The position numbers and the translations under genes are program-made. 64,000 bases of DNA from Pedobacter sp. HDW13 (lineage in GTDB: Bacteria > Bacteroidota > Bacteroidia > Sphingobacteriales > Sphingobacteriaceae), in the NCBI RefSeq assembly GCF_011303555.1, contig NZ_CP049868.1, positions 2,542,001 through 2,606,000 on the forward strand. The letters are read 5' to 3'. The notes under the pieces were generated by a model. The model ran no database searches. It saw nothing but the letters and a program-made list of their open reading frames with translations, and was not told where the DNA came from. Shown here piece after piece: positions 34,380-45,113 of this stretch (positions within the stretch are counted from its first letter, which is position 1; each line of letters starts with the position of its first letter).

Positions 34380-35282
34380 TTGGCTGCAGCTAGAAGCAAA
34401 TATTTTATTGCTGGCATTGTTCCTTACATTATCTGGGGAACAATGTCAATTCCTTTGCGTAACATAAAAGGCTTTCCGCCACAAGAAATTTTATATTACC
34501 GGATATTTGTTTCCATATTAATGGTTTGGTCAACAATTTTGTTGTTTAGAAGAGCAAGCCTTAAAAAGGATTATACTTTTTTTAAATCTCTGAACTCGTC
34601 TAATAAAACCAAACTGATACTGCTGACCGTCTTATCAGCTTTTCTAATTACTGGAAATTGGTTTACCTATATTTATGCAGTAAATGGTGTGAGTTTAAAG
34701 GCCGCTGCTTTTGCTTATATGGTTTGCCCATTGCTAACTGCCCTCTGTGGCTTTATTGTCTTAAAAGAGCAATTAAGCAGAGAAAAAATCATTGCACTAA
34801 TCGTCGCGCTAATCAGTATTCTGCTTTTGGCAACAGGTTCTTTACAAGAGGTGCTTTGGGCCATTCTGATTGCTTCATTTTATGCTGTTTACGTAATTGT
34901 TTTAAAAGTAATTAAGGGAATTGATAAATTTAATTTTCTTGGTGTACAATTAATTCTGTCGGGCTTTATGATGCTGCCTATGTATTTGGTTAATTCAGAT
35001 CTGTTTCCAATCGAAACCATTTTTTGGTCGCATATCTTTTTAATTGCCATCGTATTTACCATTATCCCTTTATTTTTAAATTCTTATGCCCTGTTGGGGA
35101 TGCCCTCATCGGCCTTGGGCATTTTAATTTATCTTAATCCTATTGTTGCTTTTGCAGTGGCATTTTTCTATTTCAAAGAACAAATAGATAGTCATCAGCT
35201 TTTTGCTTATTTGCTTTTACTATTGTCTATCGTTATTTTTAATGCGCAATTGCTAAAAAATATAGTTTATAAGAAACAATAA
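34380..35282 (+). CDS. EamA/RarD-type drug/metabolite transporter
   Basis: A 300-residue membrane protein with ten hydrophobic segments in two EamA repeats (about 5-140 and 150-290). The start region AGIVPYIIWGTMSIPLR resembles RarD proteins. Substrate unknown. TTG at 34380 is taken as start, because the first ATG would remove most of the first helix. It overlaps neither neighbour but is tightly spaced with ridA (2 bases) and recG (5 bases). Confidence 0.88.
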   Translation: MAAARSKYFIAGIVPYIIWGTMSIPLRNIKGFPPQEILYYRIFVSILMVWSTILLFRRASLKKDYTFFKSLNSSNKTKLILLTVLSAFLITGNWFTYIYAVNGVSLKAAAFAYMVCPLLTALCGFIVLKEQLSREKIIALIVALISILLLATGSLQEVLWAILIASFYAVYVIVLKVIKGIDKFNFLGVQLILSGFMMLPMYLVNSDLFPIETIFWSHIFLIAIVFTIIPLFLNSYALLGMPSSALGILIYLNPIVAFAVAFFYFKEQIDSHQLFAYLLLLLSIVIFNAQLLKNIVYKKQ

Positions 35283-35287
35283 TTATT

Positions 35288-37393
35288 TTGTTTAATTCGA
35301 TCCTAGATACTCCTGTTGAATTTATAAAAGGCGTAGGGCCTAGTCGTGCCGATGTTTTGAAAAAAGATTTAGGTCTTTTTACTTTTCAGGATATGCTGGC
35401 GCATTATCCCTTTCGGTATATCGATCGTACCAAGTATTTTAAGATCAATCAAATCAATATCGATTCTCAATATATTCAGATCATTGGACGGATAATTGGT
35501 AAAAAGGTAATTGGCGATAAAAGATCAAAGCGGGTTGTAGCTATTTTTAAAGATGAAACAGGAATAATGGAACTGGTATGGTTTCAGAGTTTAAAATGGG
35601 TTGACGATAACATTCAAGTGGGTACGGCTTACGTGGCATTTGGTAAGCCAACATCCTTTAATGGTACCTTTAGCATTTCTCATCCCGAAATGGAGCTGTA
35701 TCAGAATAAGCCTGTTGGCAGAGGAAATTTAACCTTGCAACCTGTTTATAATTCGACTGAAAAGCTAAAAAAGTTCAATCTCGATTCTAAAGGTATTCAG
35801 CGCTTAATTGCAGGGTTGCTTGATCAGGTAATTCAGCAGGTGACCGAAAATTTACCTGCATATATAATCGATAAATACCAGCTGCCGGATAAAAGACTGG
35901 CATTACTGAATATTCATTTTCCAAAGAATCAAAAGGATCTGAGTGCTGCAGAAAGACGTTTGAAATTTGAAGAGCTATTCTTTATTCAACTTCAGCTTTT
36001 ACATAACAAACAGCTTCGGCAGTTAAAATTTAAAGGGGTGGCTTTTGATAAGGTTGGAGATAAAGTGAACCGTTTTTACAAGGAGTTTTTACCCTTCGAG
36101 CTTACCAATGCGCAAAAGCGCGTGGTTAAAGAAATCAGGATTGATACCCAGCGTGGCGTGCAGATGAACCGCCTTGTACAGGGCGATGTAGGAAGCGGTA
36201 AAACCGCTGTGGCGCTAATGAGTATGCTTTTGGCTAATGATAACGGCTATCAGGCTTGTATGATGGCTCCGACCGAGATTTTGGCTCGCCAGCATTATGC
36301 TTCGATAACTGAATTGGTTACTGATGATTTAGTGAAAGTGGCTATTCTTACCGGAAATACCAAAAAGAAAGAGCGTACTATTTTGCATGAGCAGCTGGAA
36401 AGTGGAGAAATCGATATTTTGATTGGTACACACGCGCTGATCGAAGATAAAGTGCAGTTTAAAAATCTTGGTCTGGTAGTAATAGATGAGCAACACCGCT
36501 TCGGTGTAGAACAGCGTGCTAAGCTTTGGCGCAAAAATGTTATTCCTCCGCATATTCTGGTAATGACAGCAACACCCATTCCCAGAACCCTGGCTATGAC
36601 TTTATATGGAGACCTGGACGTTTCTGTTATTGATGAACTGCCTGCAGGCAGAAAGCCTATTGAAACAAAACATCTTTTTGAGGGACAACGCCTCAGGATG
36701 TTTGGATTTATGAAGCAGGAAATCGCTAAAGGCCGTCAGGTTTATATTGTTTATCCCTTAATTAAGGAAAGTGAAAAATTAGATCTTTTACATTTAGAAG
36801 CTGGTGTAGAGCAGCTGAGTTATCAGTTTCCGCGACCAGACTACCAGATGAGTATAGTGCATGGACAAATGCCAAACGCTGATAAACAGTTCGAAATGCA
36901 GCAGTTTATAGCTGGTAAAAGCCAGATAATGGTAGCCACAACAGTAATAGAAGTGGGCGTAAATGTACCTAACGCTTCTGTTATGGTGATCGAAAATTCG
37001 GAAAGGTTTGGTCTTTCTCAGCTCCACCAGTTGCGTGGAAGGGTTGGTCGTGGCGCCGAACAATCTTTCTGTATTTTAATGAGTGGGAATAAGTTGAGCA
37101 AAGAAGGTAAAGTTCGTTTAGAAACTATGGTGAGAACCAACAACGGTTTCGAAATTTCGGAGATTGATTTACAGCTACGTGGCCCAGGCGATATTACCGG
37201 AACGCAACAAAGTGGGGTTTTAGAGCTGAAGCTCGCCGATTTAGCTAAAGACCAGGTTATTTTAGCTGAAGCCAGAAATACAGTAATTGCTTTATTTGAA
37301 GATGATCCACATTTGGTTAAACCAGAACACACTGCCTTAAAAGCTCATTTACAAAAGCTCGAAAGAGGAATCTCTTTTGATAAAATAAGCTAA
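35288..37393 (+). CDS. recG: ATP-dependent DNA helicase RecG
   Basis: A 701-residue superfamily 2 helicase that reverses stalled forks and moves Holliday junctions. An N-terminal wedge/OB domain (about 1-240) binds branched DNA. The helicase motifs follow: I GDVGSGKTAVAL, Ia MAPTEILARQH, II DEQHRFG, III TATPIPRT, V VATTVIEVGVNVP and VI QLRGRVGRG. TTG at 35288 is used as start, because the following residues already match the family N-terminus (TPVEFIKGVGPSRADVL). It is the last gene of its operon. Confidence 0.96.
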   Translation: MFNSILDTPVEFIKGVGPSRADVLKKDLGLFTFQDMLAHYPFRYIDRTKYFKINQINIDSQYIQIIGRIIGKKVIGDKRSKRVVAIFKDETGIMELVWFQSLKWVDDNIQVGTAYVAFGKPTSFNGTFSISHPEMELYQNKPVGRGNLTLQPVYNSTEKLKKFNLDSKGIQRLIAGLLDQVIQQVTENLPAYIIDKYQLPDKRLALLNIHFPKNQKDLSAAERRLKFEELFFIQLQLLHNKQLRQLKFKGVAFDKVGDKVNRFYKEFLPFELTNAQKRVVKEIRIDTQRGVQMNRLVQGDVGSGKTAVALMSMLLANDNGYQACMMAPTEILARQHYASITELVTDDLVKVAILTGNTKKKERTILHEQLESGEIDILIGTHALIEDKVQFKNLGLVVIDEQHRFGVEQRAKLWRKNVIPPHILVMTATPIPRTLAMTLYGDLDVSVIDELPAGRKPIETKHLFEGQRLRMFGFMKQEIAKGRQVYIVYPLIKESEKLDLLHLEAGVEQLSYQFPRPDYQMSIVHGQMPNADKQFEMQQFIAGKSQIMVATTVIEVGVNVPNASVMVIENSERFGLSQLHQLRGRVGRGAEQSFCILMSGNKLSKEGKVRLETMVRTNNGFEISEIDLQLRGPGDITGTQQSGVLELKLADLAKDQVILAEARNTVIALFEDDPHLVKPEHTALKAHLQKLERGISFDKIS

Positions 37394-37896
37394 TCTCGAC
37401 AGATTTATCATCCCGCTATCTCAAATTTAATTTCTTAACGGGTTGCATCACTAAATACTTTAATCCCAAAAGCAATATTAAACAACATTTTTGATGTTTG
37501 TATGTTTTTATCTACGCCGTGTAGTTTTGATGATTAAATTTTACCAATCTATCCCTTATAAATATCAATTTACCCCGTTTCTTAATTCATAATATTTTCT
37601 ATATTGCGGCTAACCAAATATAAACTGTCAAACTGACAAGTCCACTTCCGGGCGGGCCATACACAGTTGTTTTAAAGCCTTTTTATGCATGATAAGCATA
37701 TTTTTTAAAGGTTTTAATGAGGTTAATGATAGTTTTTGCTGCGATTGATGATATTTAATGCCTTTTAGGTAATAGCTGTTTTGGCTATGTAGTCATCTGT
37801 TTCAGTAATTGGTAATGTACGCAAGAATTGTATTTAGTCTATATATTAAATGCATTAAATAATTACAATAAATATCTAACCGAAAACTAAAAATCT
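37394..37896. other. 503-base intergenic region before susC
   Basis: An AT-rich spacer between recG and susC. I see no coding frame of note, no exact TAnnTTTG box and no strong hairpin. A GC-richer patch near 37645-37660 (CCGGGCGGGCC) is unexplained. It probably holds the susC promoter in a form I cannot recognise. Confidence 0.5.
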
Positions 37897-40800
37897 ATGA
37901 AAAAAAGTCTATGGAGAGCTTTTACCAAAAGCAGCATCTTTCTGATGTTCGGTGGTTGTCTCATTTTCCCCCCTTTATCAAGCACATCCGCTGCAACATT
38001 ATCAATCAAAAAAGAACCAAATTATTATAAGGTTCCGTTTGAGGATATTATTGTGAAGGGGCAGGTTACTGATGGTAAGGGGCCAATTCCGGGAGTAAGT
38101 GTTAAATTGAAAGGTGGAACGGCCACTACGGTAACAGATGGTGCCGGTAAATTTAGCATCAAAGTGCCTGAAGATGCAACCCTGGTTTTTACATACGTTG
38201 GTTATATAGACCAGGAGGTTCAGGTAAAAAACCAAACCAATATTAACATTCGCTTAGTAGAAAACAATCAAAACCTGTCGGAAGTAGTTGTAGTGGGTTA
38301 TGGCACTCAAAAGAAAGCCGTTGTATCTGGAGCAGTAGCGGCAGTTAAGGGAACAGAGTTGGCCAAATCCTCATCAGTAAATTTAACCAACTCGCTGGCC
38401 GGGCGTTTACCAGGTGTTACTGCTTTACAAGGCAGTGGTGAACCGGGTTATGATGGTTCTACCATCCGGATTCGCGGTATTAACTCGCTTGGAAATAATA
38501 ACGCATTAATTGTGATTGATGGTATTCCTAACCGGGCAGGGGGCATTGAAAGGCTTAATCCCAACGATATAGAAAGTGTATCGGTTTTAAAGGATGCATC
38601 AGCAGCTATATATGGTTCGCAGGCGGCAAACGGGGTAATCCTCATCACTACAAAACTGGGTAAATCGGGTAAACCCCAGTTTTCGTACGATTTTAGCTAT
38701 GGCTTACAACAACCAACGCGAATACCAAAAATGGCTAACTCGACCCAGTATGCAGAGATATTAAACGAACTGAATATTTTTGGTTCGGATCTTAATCCAG
38801 GTGAATGGGGTGCAGCATGGAACAGCTTTAAAACCAATGGCACTTATTTATCTACAGGCGGAAAAACAATTAATGCAGCTTATACTCCAGGTCAGATTCA
38901 GAAATTAAGTGATGGTTCTGATCCATTGCGCTACCCAAATACAGATTGGTTTAAAACTGTATTTCAAACCTGGTCGCCCCAACAAAGGCACAATGTTCAA
39001 ATTAACGGAGGAAGTGAAAATGTGAAGTATCTGGTTTCTCTGGGTTATCTGGATCAAGATGGATATTATAAAAATTCTGCTACTGGTTATCAGCAGTACG
39101 ATATGCGTTTTAACCTCGAAGCCAAATTAAGCAAATACATTACTACAACTTTGGGCGTAACCGCGCGCGAGGAAAACCGTAACTTTCCTACCGTTGGGGC
39201 CGGTGATATTTTCAGGTTTCTGATGCGGGGAAGACCTACGGAAATAGCCATATGGCCTAATGGAAAGCCAGGTAGAGATATCGAATACGGCTATAATCCG
39301 GTGGTTTCTACCACAGATTTAACAGGCTACAATAAAGACATCAGGGATTATTTTCAAACAACAGGTAAAGTTGAAATTAAAATTCCGGGTGTTGAAGGCT
39401 TAAAAGTTACTGGAACTGCAGCTATTGATAAGTATTCAGGCAGACAAAAAAACTGGCAATTGCCCTGGACACTTTACGATTGGGATAAGAAAACCTTCGA
39501 AGCTGATGGTGTAACACCTGTGCTTGCGGGGACCGTACGTTCTCAATATACCGACCCCAGACTTAGGGAAACGGCAGGAGGGCAATTGGCCATTAACTTA
39601 ACCGGAATGATCAATTATGATAAGAAATTCGGTGATCATAACATTGGATTAATGGCTGGGGTTACGCGGGAAAAAGTGGCAAACGATGGCTTTACCGCAT
39701 TTAGAAGGTACTTTATTTCAACCTCTGTTCAGGAATTACTAGCAGGTGATGAAAGAGAACAATCGTTAGGTAATAATTCGGGCGACCCTAACAACCTTTT
39801 TAACAGAGCACGTTTAAGCTATTTCGGAAGAGCTGGTTATAACTATAAAGAAAAATACCTGGCTGAATTTCTTTGGCGCGTCGATGGGTCTTATATTTTT
39901 CCAACCAACAGGCGTTTTGGTTTCTTTCCAGGTGTTTCAGTGGGCTGGCGCTTATCAGAAGAAGACTTCTTTAAAAACAATGTTAGCTTTATAAACAATT
40001 TAAAAGTCAGAGCTTCATACGGTCAGATGGGTGCTGAAGCTTATTTTGGCGATGCCCTGCAGGAATACCAATACCTTAGTTTAATGAATTTTGGGACCTA
40101 TATTTTCAATGATTTGGTTACCAAGACATTGTCTGAGGGTAAGGTGCCTAATTTCGATTTTGGATGGGAAGTGGCCAATAATACCAACATTGGTTTAGAC
40201 GCGTCGTTTCTAAATAATAAATTGTCATTTGAGTTCGATTACTTCTATAATAAACGTACAAATATTCTCATTAGCAGAGGTAGTTCGGTTCCGGAAAGCT
40301 CTGGTATAACCGATCGTTTGCCGCCTGTTAACTTAGGAAAGGTAAATAACAAAGGTTTTGAATTTAAGTTAAGCTACAATGATAAGGTTGGCGATTTAAA
40401 TTTTGGCGTGAGTGTAAATGGAGGGTATGCTAAAAACAAAATCGTATTCTGGGATGAAACCCCCGGTGCTCCTGAATGGCAGCGTTCAACGGGTAGGGTT
40501 ACCAACTCATGGCTAGTGTACGATTATGATGGCGTTTTTAAGGATCAGGCAGAAATTAGTGCCAATAAATTAAATTATAGTGCCTTAACCAATAACCTGC
40601 GTCCTGGCGACATGAAGTTCAAGGATATTAATGGTGATGGTAAAATCAATGCAGATGATAAGATCCGTTTGGATAAAAATGGCACCCCAACATTTACGGG
40701 CGGTGTAAACTTTAACCTTCAATATAAAGGATTCGATTTATCAGTGCTAATTCAAGGAGCTACAGGCGGGATGCAGATTGTTGGTTTAACCGAGTCGGGC

Positions 40801-41165
40801 GATATTGGTAACTTCTTAGAATGGTCGTATCTGAACCGCTGGAGTATTGATAATCCAAGTTCGGTAAATCCGCGTCTATCAAACAGGGGGCTACCTATTA
40901 TACCGATAGCAACAATGCATTAAACAATACCTATTGGTTGCGAAGTAATAATTACATCAGGCTTAAAAATGTTGAACTGGGCTATACATTACCTACTGGT
41001 TGGGTAGAAAAAATCGGCTTAAACAGTGTTAGGGTTTATGCAAATGGACTTAACCTATTTACACTCGATAAGATTAAAGTCTGGGATCCTGAATCAACTA
41101 ATTCAAGCGGACAGTATTATCCTCAGGCAAGGGTAATTAATATGGGAATTAAAGCCGCTTTTTAA
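37897..41165 (+). CDS. SusC/RagA TonB-linked outer membrane protein (one-base frameshift)
   Basis: About 1089 residues after repair. A signal peptide is followed by a carboxypeptidase-like domain (about 50-125, VKGQVTDGKGPIPGVSVKLKG), a plug domain opening with SEVVVVGYGTQKKAVVSGAV, and a long barrel. The frame breaks after RLSNRG. Adding one G to the G5 run at 40886-40890 restores GATYYTDSNNALNNTYWLRS and the C-terminal strands (40938-41165). With SusD it imports glycans or peptides through TonB. No glycosidase, sulfatase, sigma factor or hybrid sensor lies nearby, so the substrate is unknown. Confidence 0.93.
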
Positions 41166-41199
41166 TAATGTATAGCTGTTTATCAATTACAAAGAAGAG

Positions 41200-43083
41200 A
41201 TGAAAAATATAAAAGTAAAAATTCAAAATAGAAACTTGTATCTACTGGTTTTAGTCAGCCTTTTTGCGTTTGCATGTAAAAAAGATTTTTTGAACGTAGA
41301 TTCACCTAGCCAGGTACCAGCCGAATCGGTATGGAAAGATCCCGCAACTGCACAGGCGTTTGTTAACGATATTTATAATGGTTTGGGAAACGGCGGTTTT
41401 TCTGAGCAGATGCTGGCATCTGTTTCGGATGAAGCCATGTTTACACACCCTACCAGGGGAATAGATTTGGTGAATAACGCTACAATCAACCCTTCAACCC
41501 TAGGTTGGGTAGATGATACCTGGGCTTATAAGCAAATGTATAACCGTATCAGGGCTTGTAATATCACAATCGAAAAGATAACAGGAGGTGATAATTCGCT
41601 TACAAGTCAATCTTTAAAAGACCAGTTACTAGGCGAAGCCTATTTTTTAAGGGCTTATTTTTATCAGCAGCTCTTGCGATATTACGGTGCGGTACCATTA
41701 ATCACAAAAACTTATGTGCTCGACGATAATTACAATGTAAAGCGTAATACTTACGAAGAGTGCGTAAACTTTATTATTAAAGATTGCGAGGAAGCCAATA
41801 GGTTATTAACGGGTAAAACACTGGATAAGGGACGTACCAGTGCACTTGCTGCTTTGGCCCTTAAATCGAGGGTGTTGATTTATGCCGCAAGTGACTTGCA
41901 CGACCGGGCTAAACTTACCGCGAAAATTACCGGAATACCAGCCCAGAAATTAGATTTTCTTTCTTATGCCTCAGGTAATCAAACAGATCGTTATAAACTG
42001 GCTCAAACAGCTGCAAAAGCAGTTTTAGATGCTAATAAAGGCTATAAGTTTACGCTTTTAGCTCGCGAATCATTTGCAGATGGACAAGCGAACTTTAAAA
42101 GTATTGCCATGGGAGGGGGAAGTAAAGCACAGGGTATTGATGCTGCTGCAGCTTCCGAATTGATTTTTGCCCGTTATTTTATTACCCAGAGCAACAACAG
42201 GCATGCACAGCAAAACGGGCCAAATGGTTACCACAATTGGGCGGGTAATACGCCAATAGGTTTGTTGGTAGATGATTATGAAATGAATGACGGGAGCAAG
42301 TTTAGCTGGGCTAACGCTACGCAGAAAGCTAACCCATATCAAAACAGAGATCCACGTTTTTATGCTACTATTTTGTATGATGGTGCAGGATGGAAGCCTC
42401 GTGATAAAGCATCAGGAAATGTTGATCCAGCCAGTCAGATCCAGACGGGCATATATGATTTGTTGAGTAACGGAAGTGTAACGGACTTTAAAGGACTAGA
42501 TACGAGAGGAAGCTCTATCGAAAACTGGAACGGCAGCTGGACAGGTTATTACTACCATAAATTTATCGATCCGGATCCAACTATTGTTGATGCCTCTGCA
42601 CCTCAAACTATTCCATGGCCATTTTTTAGATACACCGAAGCAGCATTTAATTATATTGAAGCCAGCATTGAGTTGGGTGAATTAACAAATGCCACAAACT
42701 GGTTAAATAAAATCCGCTTTAGAGCAGGGATGCCAGCTGTTACGGCTACTGATCAGGCTGGTTTGAGAGAAGTATACCGCCATGAACGCCGTATTGAGAT
42801 GGCTTATGAGGAACAACGTTACCACGATACCCGCAGGTGGTTAATTGCAGGCGAAACACTAGGTAGAAAAGTTACTTACATTAAAGTTACCGGTAAATTT
42901 AAGCCAGGCAAAACCATGTCGGCCCCTTACCATTATGATAATACTGTTTACGATTATACCTATAGCCCGGTAGAAGAGAATGCACAGGAAAACAGAAGCT
43001 GGGACAATAAACTTTATTTCAGACCATTTAGCCGGGACGAAATAAACAAGAATAATCTGCTGGAGCAAAACCCAGGTTATTAA
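41200..43083 (+). CDS. SusD/RagB nutrient-binding lipoprotein
   Basis: A 627-residue surface lipoprotein, the lid of the SusC channel. The signal peptide ends in lipobox FAFAC (about residue 27) followed by KKDFLNVDSPSQVP. Tetratricopeptide-like SusD helices include AYFLRAYFYQQLLRYYGAVP, and the C-terminal RagB signature includes EVYRHERRIEMAYEEQRYHD. It begins 34 bases after susC and ends in a strong terminator, so the pair forms a two-gene unit. Confidence 0.95.
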   Translation: MKNIKVKIQNRNLYLLVLVSLFAFACKKDFLNVDSPSQVPAESVWKDPATAQAFVNDIYNGLGNGGFSEQMLASVSDEAMFTHPTRGIDLVNNATINPSTLGWVDDTWAYKQMYNRIRACNITIEKITGGDNSLTSQSLKDQLLGEAYFLRAYFYQQLLRYYGAVPLITKTYVLDDNYNVKRNTYEECVNFIIKDCEEANRLLTGKTLDKGRTSALAALALKSRVLIYAASDLHDRAKLTAKITGIPAQKLDFLSYASGNQTDRYKLAQTAAKAVLDANKGYKFTLLARESFADGQANFKSIAMGGGSKAQGIDAAAASELIFARYFITQSNNRHAQQNGPNGYHNWAGNTPIGLLVDDYEMNDGSKFSWANATQKANPYQNRDPRFYATILYDGAGWKPRDKASGNVDPASQIQTGIYDLLSNGSVTDFKGLDTRGSSIENWNGSWTGYYYHKFIDPDPTIVDASAPQTIPWPFFRYTEAAFNYIEASIELGELTNATNWLNKIRFRAGMPAVTATDQAGLREVYRHERRIEMAYEEQRYHDTRRWLIAGETLGRKVTYIKVTGKFKPGKTMSAPYHYDNTVYDYTYSPVEENAQENRSWDNKLYFRPFSRDEINKNNLLEQNPGY

Positions 43084-43102
43084 GTTCTTTTAGTAAAAGA
43101 AG

Positions 43103-43131
43103 CCCGATGAGTATCATACTCATCGGGTTTT
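43103..43131 (+). terminator. Intrinsic terminator after susD
   Basis: CCCGATGAGTA and TACTCATCGGG form an 11-bp stem with a 3-base loop, followed by TTTT. It closes the susC-susD unit. Confidence 0.9.
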
Positions 43132-43215
43132 ATTGTTTATGCCATTATAATTTCATAAATAAAAAAGAGGTTCCATAAAATTTAAAGCAGGTGGCAGATT
43201 TAAATTTTCATCGCG

Positions 43216-43223
43216 TAGTTTTG
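43216..43223 (+). promoter_or_regulatory. -7 box for the MFS transporter
   Basis: TAGTTTTG matches TAnnTTTG, 17 bases before the GTG start. GTGGCAGATT occurs both at the start codon (43241) and at 43191, a short direct repeat flanking the box. Confidence 0.45.
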
Positions 43224-43240
43224 CAGATAAACTTTTTTCT

Positions 43241-44562
43241 GTGGCAGATTCAGACCCCAATTCGGTTATTGTAAAACCAGATGCTTACGCAGCACTTCGT
43301 TATAGAGAGTTCCGCTCTTACCTGGGCATGCGTTTTTTCTTTACTTTTGCCTATCAAATGCAGGCTGTAGTTCTTGGAATCTATATTTATCACATTACCA
43401 AAGATCCATTGGCTTTGGGTTTTGTAGGTTTGTGTGAAGCCATTCCAGCAATTGGAATAGCGCTTTATGGAGGTTATGTAGCTGATAAAAGCGAAAAAAG
43501 AGGACTGCTGCTCAAGATATTTGGTGGGGTATTTCTTTGTACGTTAATTATGCTGTTGGTAACACTTCCTCAGTTTAAGTTGCAACAATTCGATATCATT
43601 TTTACCTTATTTAATTTGAAGGTAAACCTTATTGCCTTAATTATGTATGTGCTTGTATTCGGGATGGGAATATCCCGTGGTTTTTTCGGCCCTGCTACAT
43701 TTTCTTTGATGGCTCAGATCTTACCAAAAGAGTTATATCCAAATGCAAGTACATGGAGCAGTTCGAGTTGGCAGATGGCTTCTATTTTAGGGCCAGCTTT
43801 AGGGGAATGATTTACGGTTTTTTTGGTATCACGGTTACTTATCTTGTGATTATTTCATTCGTGTTTACTGCCTTGATTTGCATCTTCTTTTTAAAAGTGC
43901 ATCCTCCCCAATTTGTGCCGAAAGAAAATATTAAGGAAAGCTTACTGAAAGGGATAAATTTTGTGTTTAAAACCAAAATGATGGTTTGGGCCATGAGTCT
44001 GGATCTCTTTTCTGTGTTTTTTGGTGGCGCTGTTGCCATATTACCTGTATTTGCCAACGATATTTTAAAGGTTGGACCTGAAGGTTTAGGCTTTATGCGC
44101 GCAGCAGTTTCAGCAGGTTCGGTATTTACCATGCTTGCAATGACCCGTTTTTCACCCATGAATAAGCCGTGGCGAAATTTGTTAATCGCTGTAACAGGTT
44201 TCGGAATCAGCATTATTTGCTGGAGTTTATCTAAAAACTTCTACCTTACCTTGTTCTTTTTATTCTTAGAAGGCTCATTTGATAGTGTAAGTGTAATCAT
44301 CAGATCAACCATTATGCAATTGCTAACACCTGATGAAATGCGTGGTCGCGTATCGGCTGTAAATAGCATGTTTATTGGATCGTCAAATGAAATTGGCGCA
44401 TTTGAATCAGGGCTAACAGCGAAATTAATGAGAACAATCCCTTCCGTGGTTTTTGGCGGAAGTATGACTTTGGCTATTGCTGGTATTACCTGGTTAAAAA
44501 CAAAATCGTTAACGAAGTTAAGTTTGCAGGATATTAACGAACAGACTACAAAAGTTGTTTAA
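43241..44562 (+). CDS. MFS transporter (one-base frameshift)
   Basis: About 440 residues after repair, with some twelve hydrophobic segments. The loop after helix 2 has the MFS motif GGYVADKSEKRGLLL (GxxxDxxxRR type). The frame breaks after ILGPALG. One more G in the G4 run at 43802-43805 gives PALGGMIYGFFGITVTYLVI. It resembles enterobactin-exporter-like (EntS/TetV) members. The start is GTG at 43241. No regulator or pathway genes accompany it, so the substrate is unknown. Confidence 0.9.
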
Positions 44563-44573
44563 TGACATGTAAA

Positions 44574-44597
44574 ATGGTTCGTGTGGACACGAACCAT
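44574..44597 (+). terminator. Hairpin after the MFS transporter
   Basis: ATGGTTCGTGT and ACACGAACCAT are perfect 11-bp inverted repeats with a 2-base centre, 12 bases past the stop. There is no T-run, so it may stabilise the mRNA end rather than terminate. Confidence 0.55.
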
Positions 44598-44675
44598 GGC
44601 AGTAGAGGATTAATTTACTGCATAAAAATCAAAATGATTAACAAAGACGTTTTCGTAAATAACTCCTAAAAGTTA

Positions 44676-44753
44676 CCGTCATTTCGAACGAAGTTGAGAA
44701 ATCTACCTCGAGATAGATCTCTCCACTCCATTATGTTCCGGTCGAGATGACGG
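44676..44753. repeat. 78-base intergenic repeat with inverted ends
   Basis: CCGTCATTTCGA at 44676-44687 and TCGAGATGACGG at 44742-44753 are inverted with one mismatch; the interior contains GAGAAATCT. The left end also occurs at 56413 and 63455 in this window. It has the look of a small non-coding mobile or REP-like element. Confidence 0.75.
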
Positions 44754-44824
44754 CGATGAAAAGGACAGCATGATGTAAATCCACGTTTATCTGTGGCAAA
44801 AAATAAATCAAATCGATAAAAAAC

Positions 44825-44852
44825 AAAAGGTCCGTGGAAATACGGACCTTTT
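44825..44852. terminator. Terminator after the PLDc_N gene
   Basis: AAAAGGTCCGT and ACGGACCTTTT form an 11-bp stem with a 6-base loop. A-rich and T-rich flanks allow termination in both directions; on the minus strand it lies 28 bases past the stop. Confidence 0.8.
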
Positions 44853-44879
44853 CAATGTGTTATCAAAAATTACACTTTT

Positions 44880-45095
44880 TCAAAACTTCTTATTCTTGCC
44901 CCACATGAGGTAAATAAGCGAGCCCAAAAATGGAGCCAACAGGATAATGATAAACCACAACACCTTGACGCTAAAACCCATTGCACTGTTTCTGGATATA
45001 TGATAAAGGGCTACCAATATTAATGCCAGCCATAAAATGGCCGGTAAAATTATAAATAAGGCCACCTGGTTACTACTGATTTCTGCTAATAACAT
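44880..45095 (-). CDS. PLDc N-terminal domain membrane protein
   Basis: A 71-residue protein with two hydrophobic segments (about 10-30 and 42-62) and the family ending APFLGSLIYLMWGKNKK, as in the N-terminal membrane anchor of cardiolipin synthases. It has no phospholipase catalytic domain. Such stand-alone versions are common small membrane proteins of unknown role. It is the last gene after the ABC exporter, 18 bases downstream of it. Confidence 0.85.
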   Translation of the reverse strand: MLLAEISSNQVALFIILPAILWLALILVALYHISRNSAMGFSVKVLWFIIILLAPFLGSLIYLMWGKNKKF

Positions 45096-45113
45096 TTTAA
45101 AACATTTATTACC

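Noticed and set aside
40938-41165. Separate 75-residue gene after susC
   Set aside because: It is the C-terminal end of the SusC barrel in the shifted frame; adding one G at 40886-40890 joins it to the main frame.
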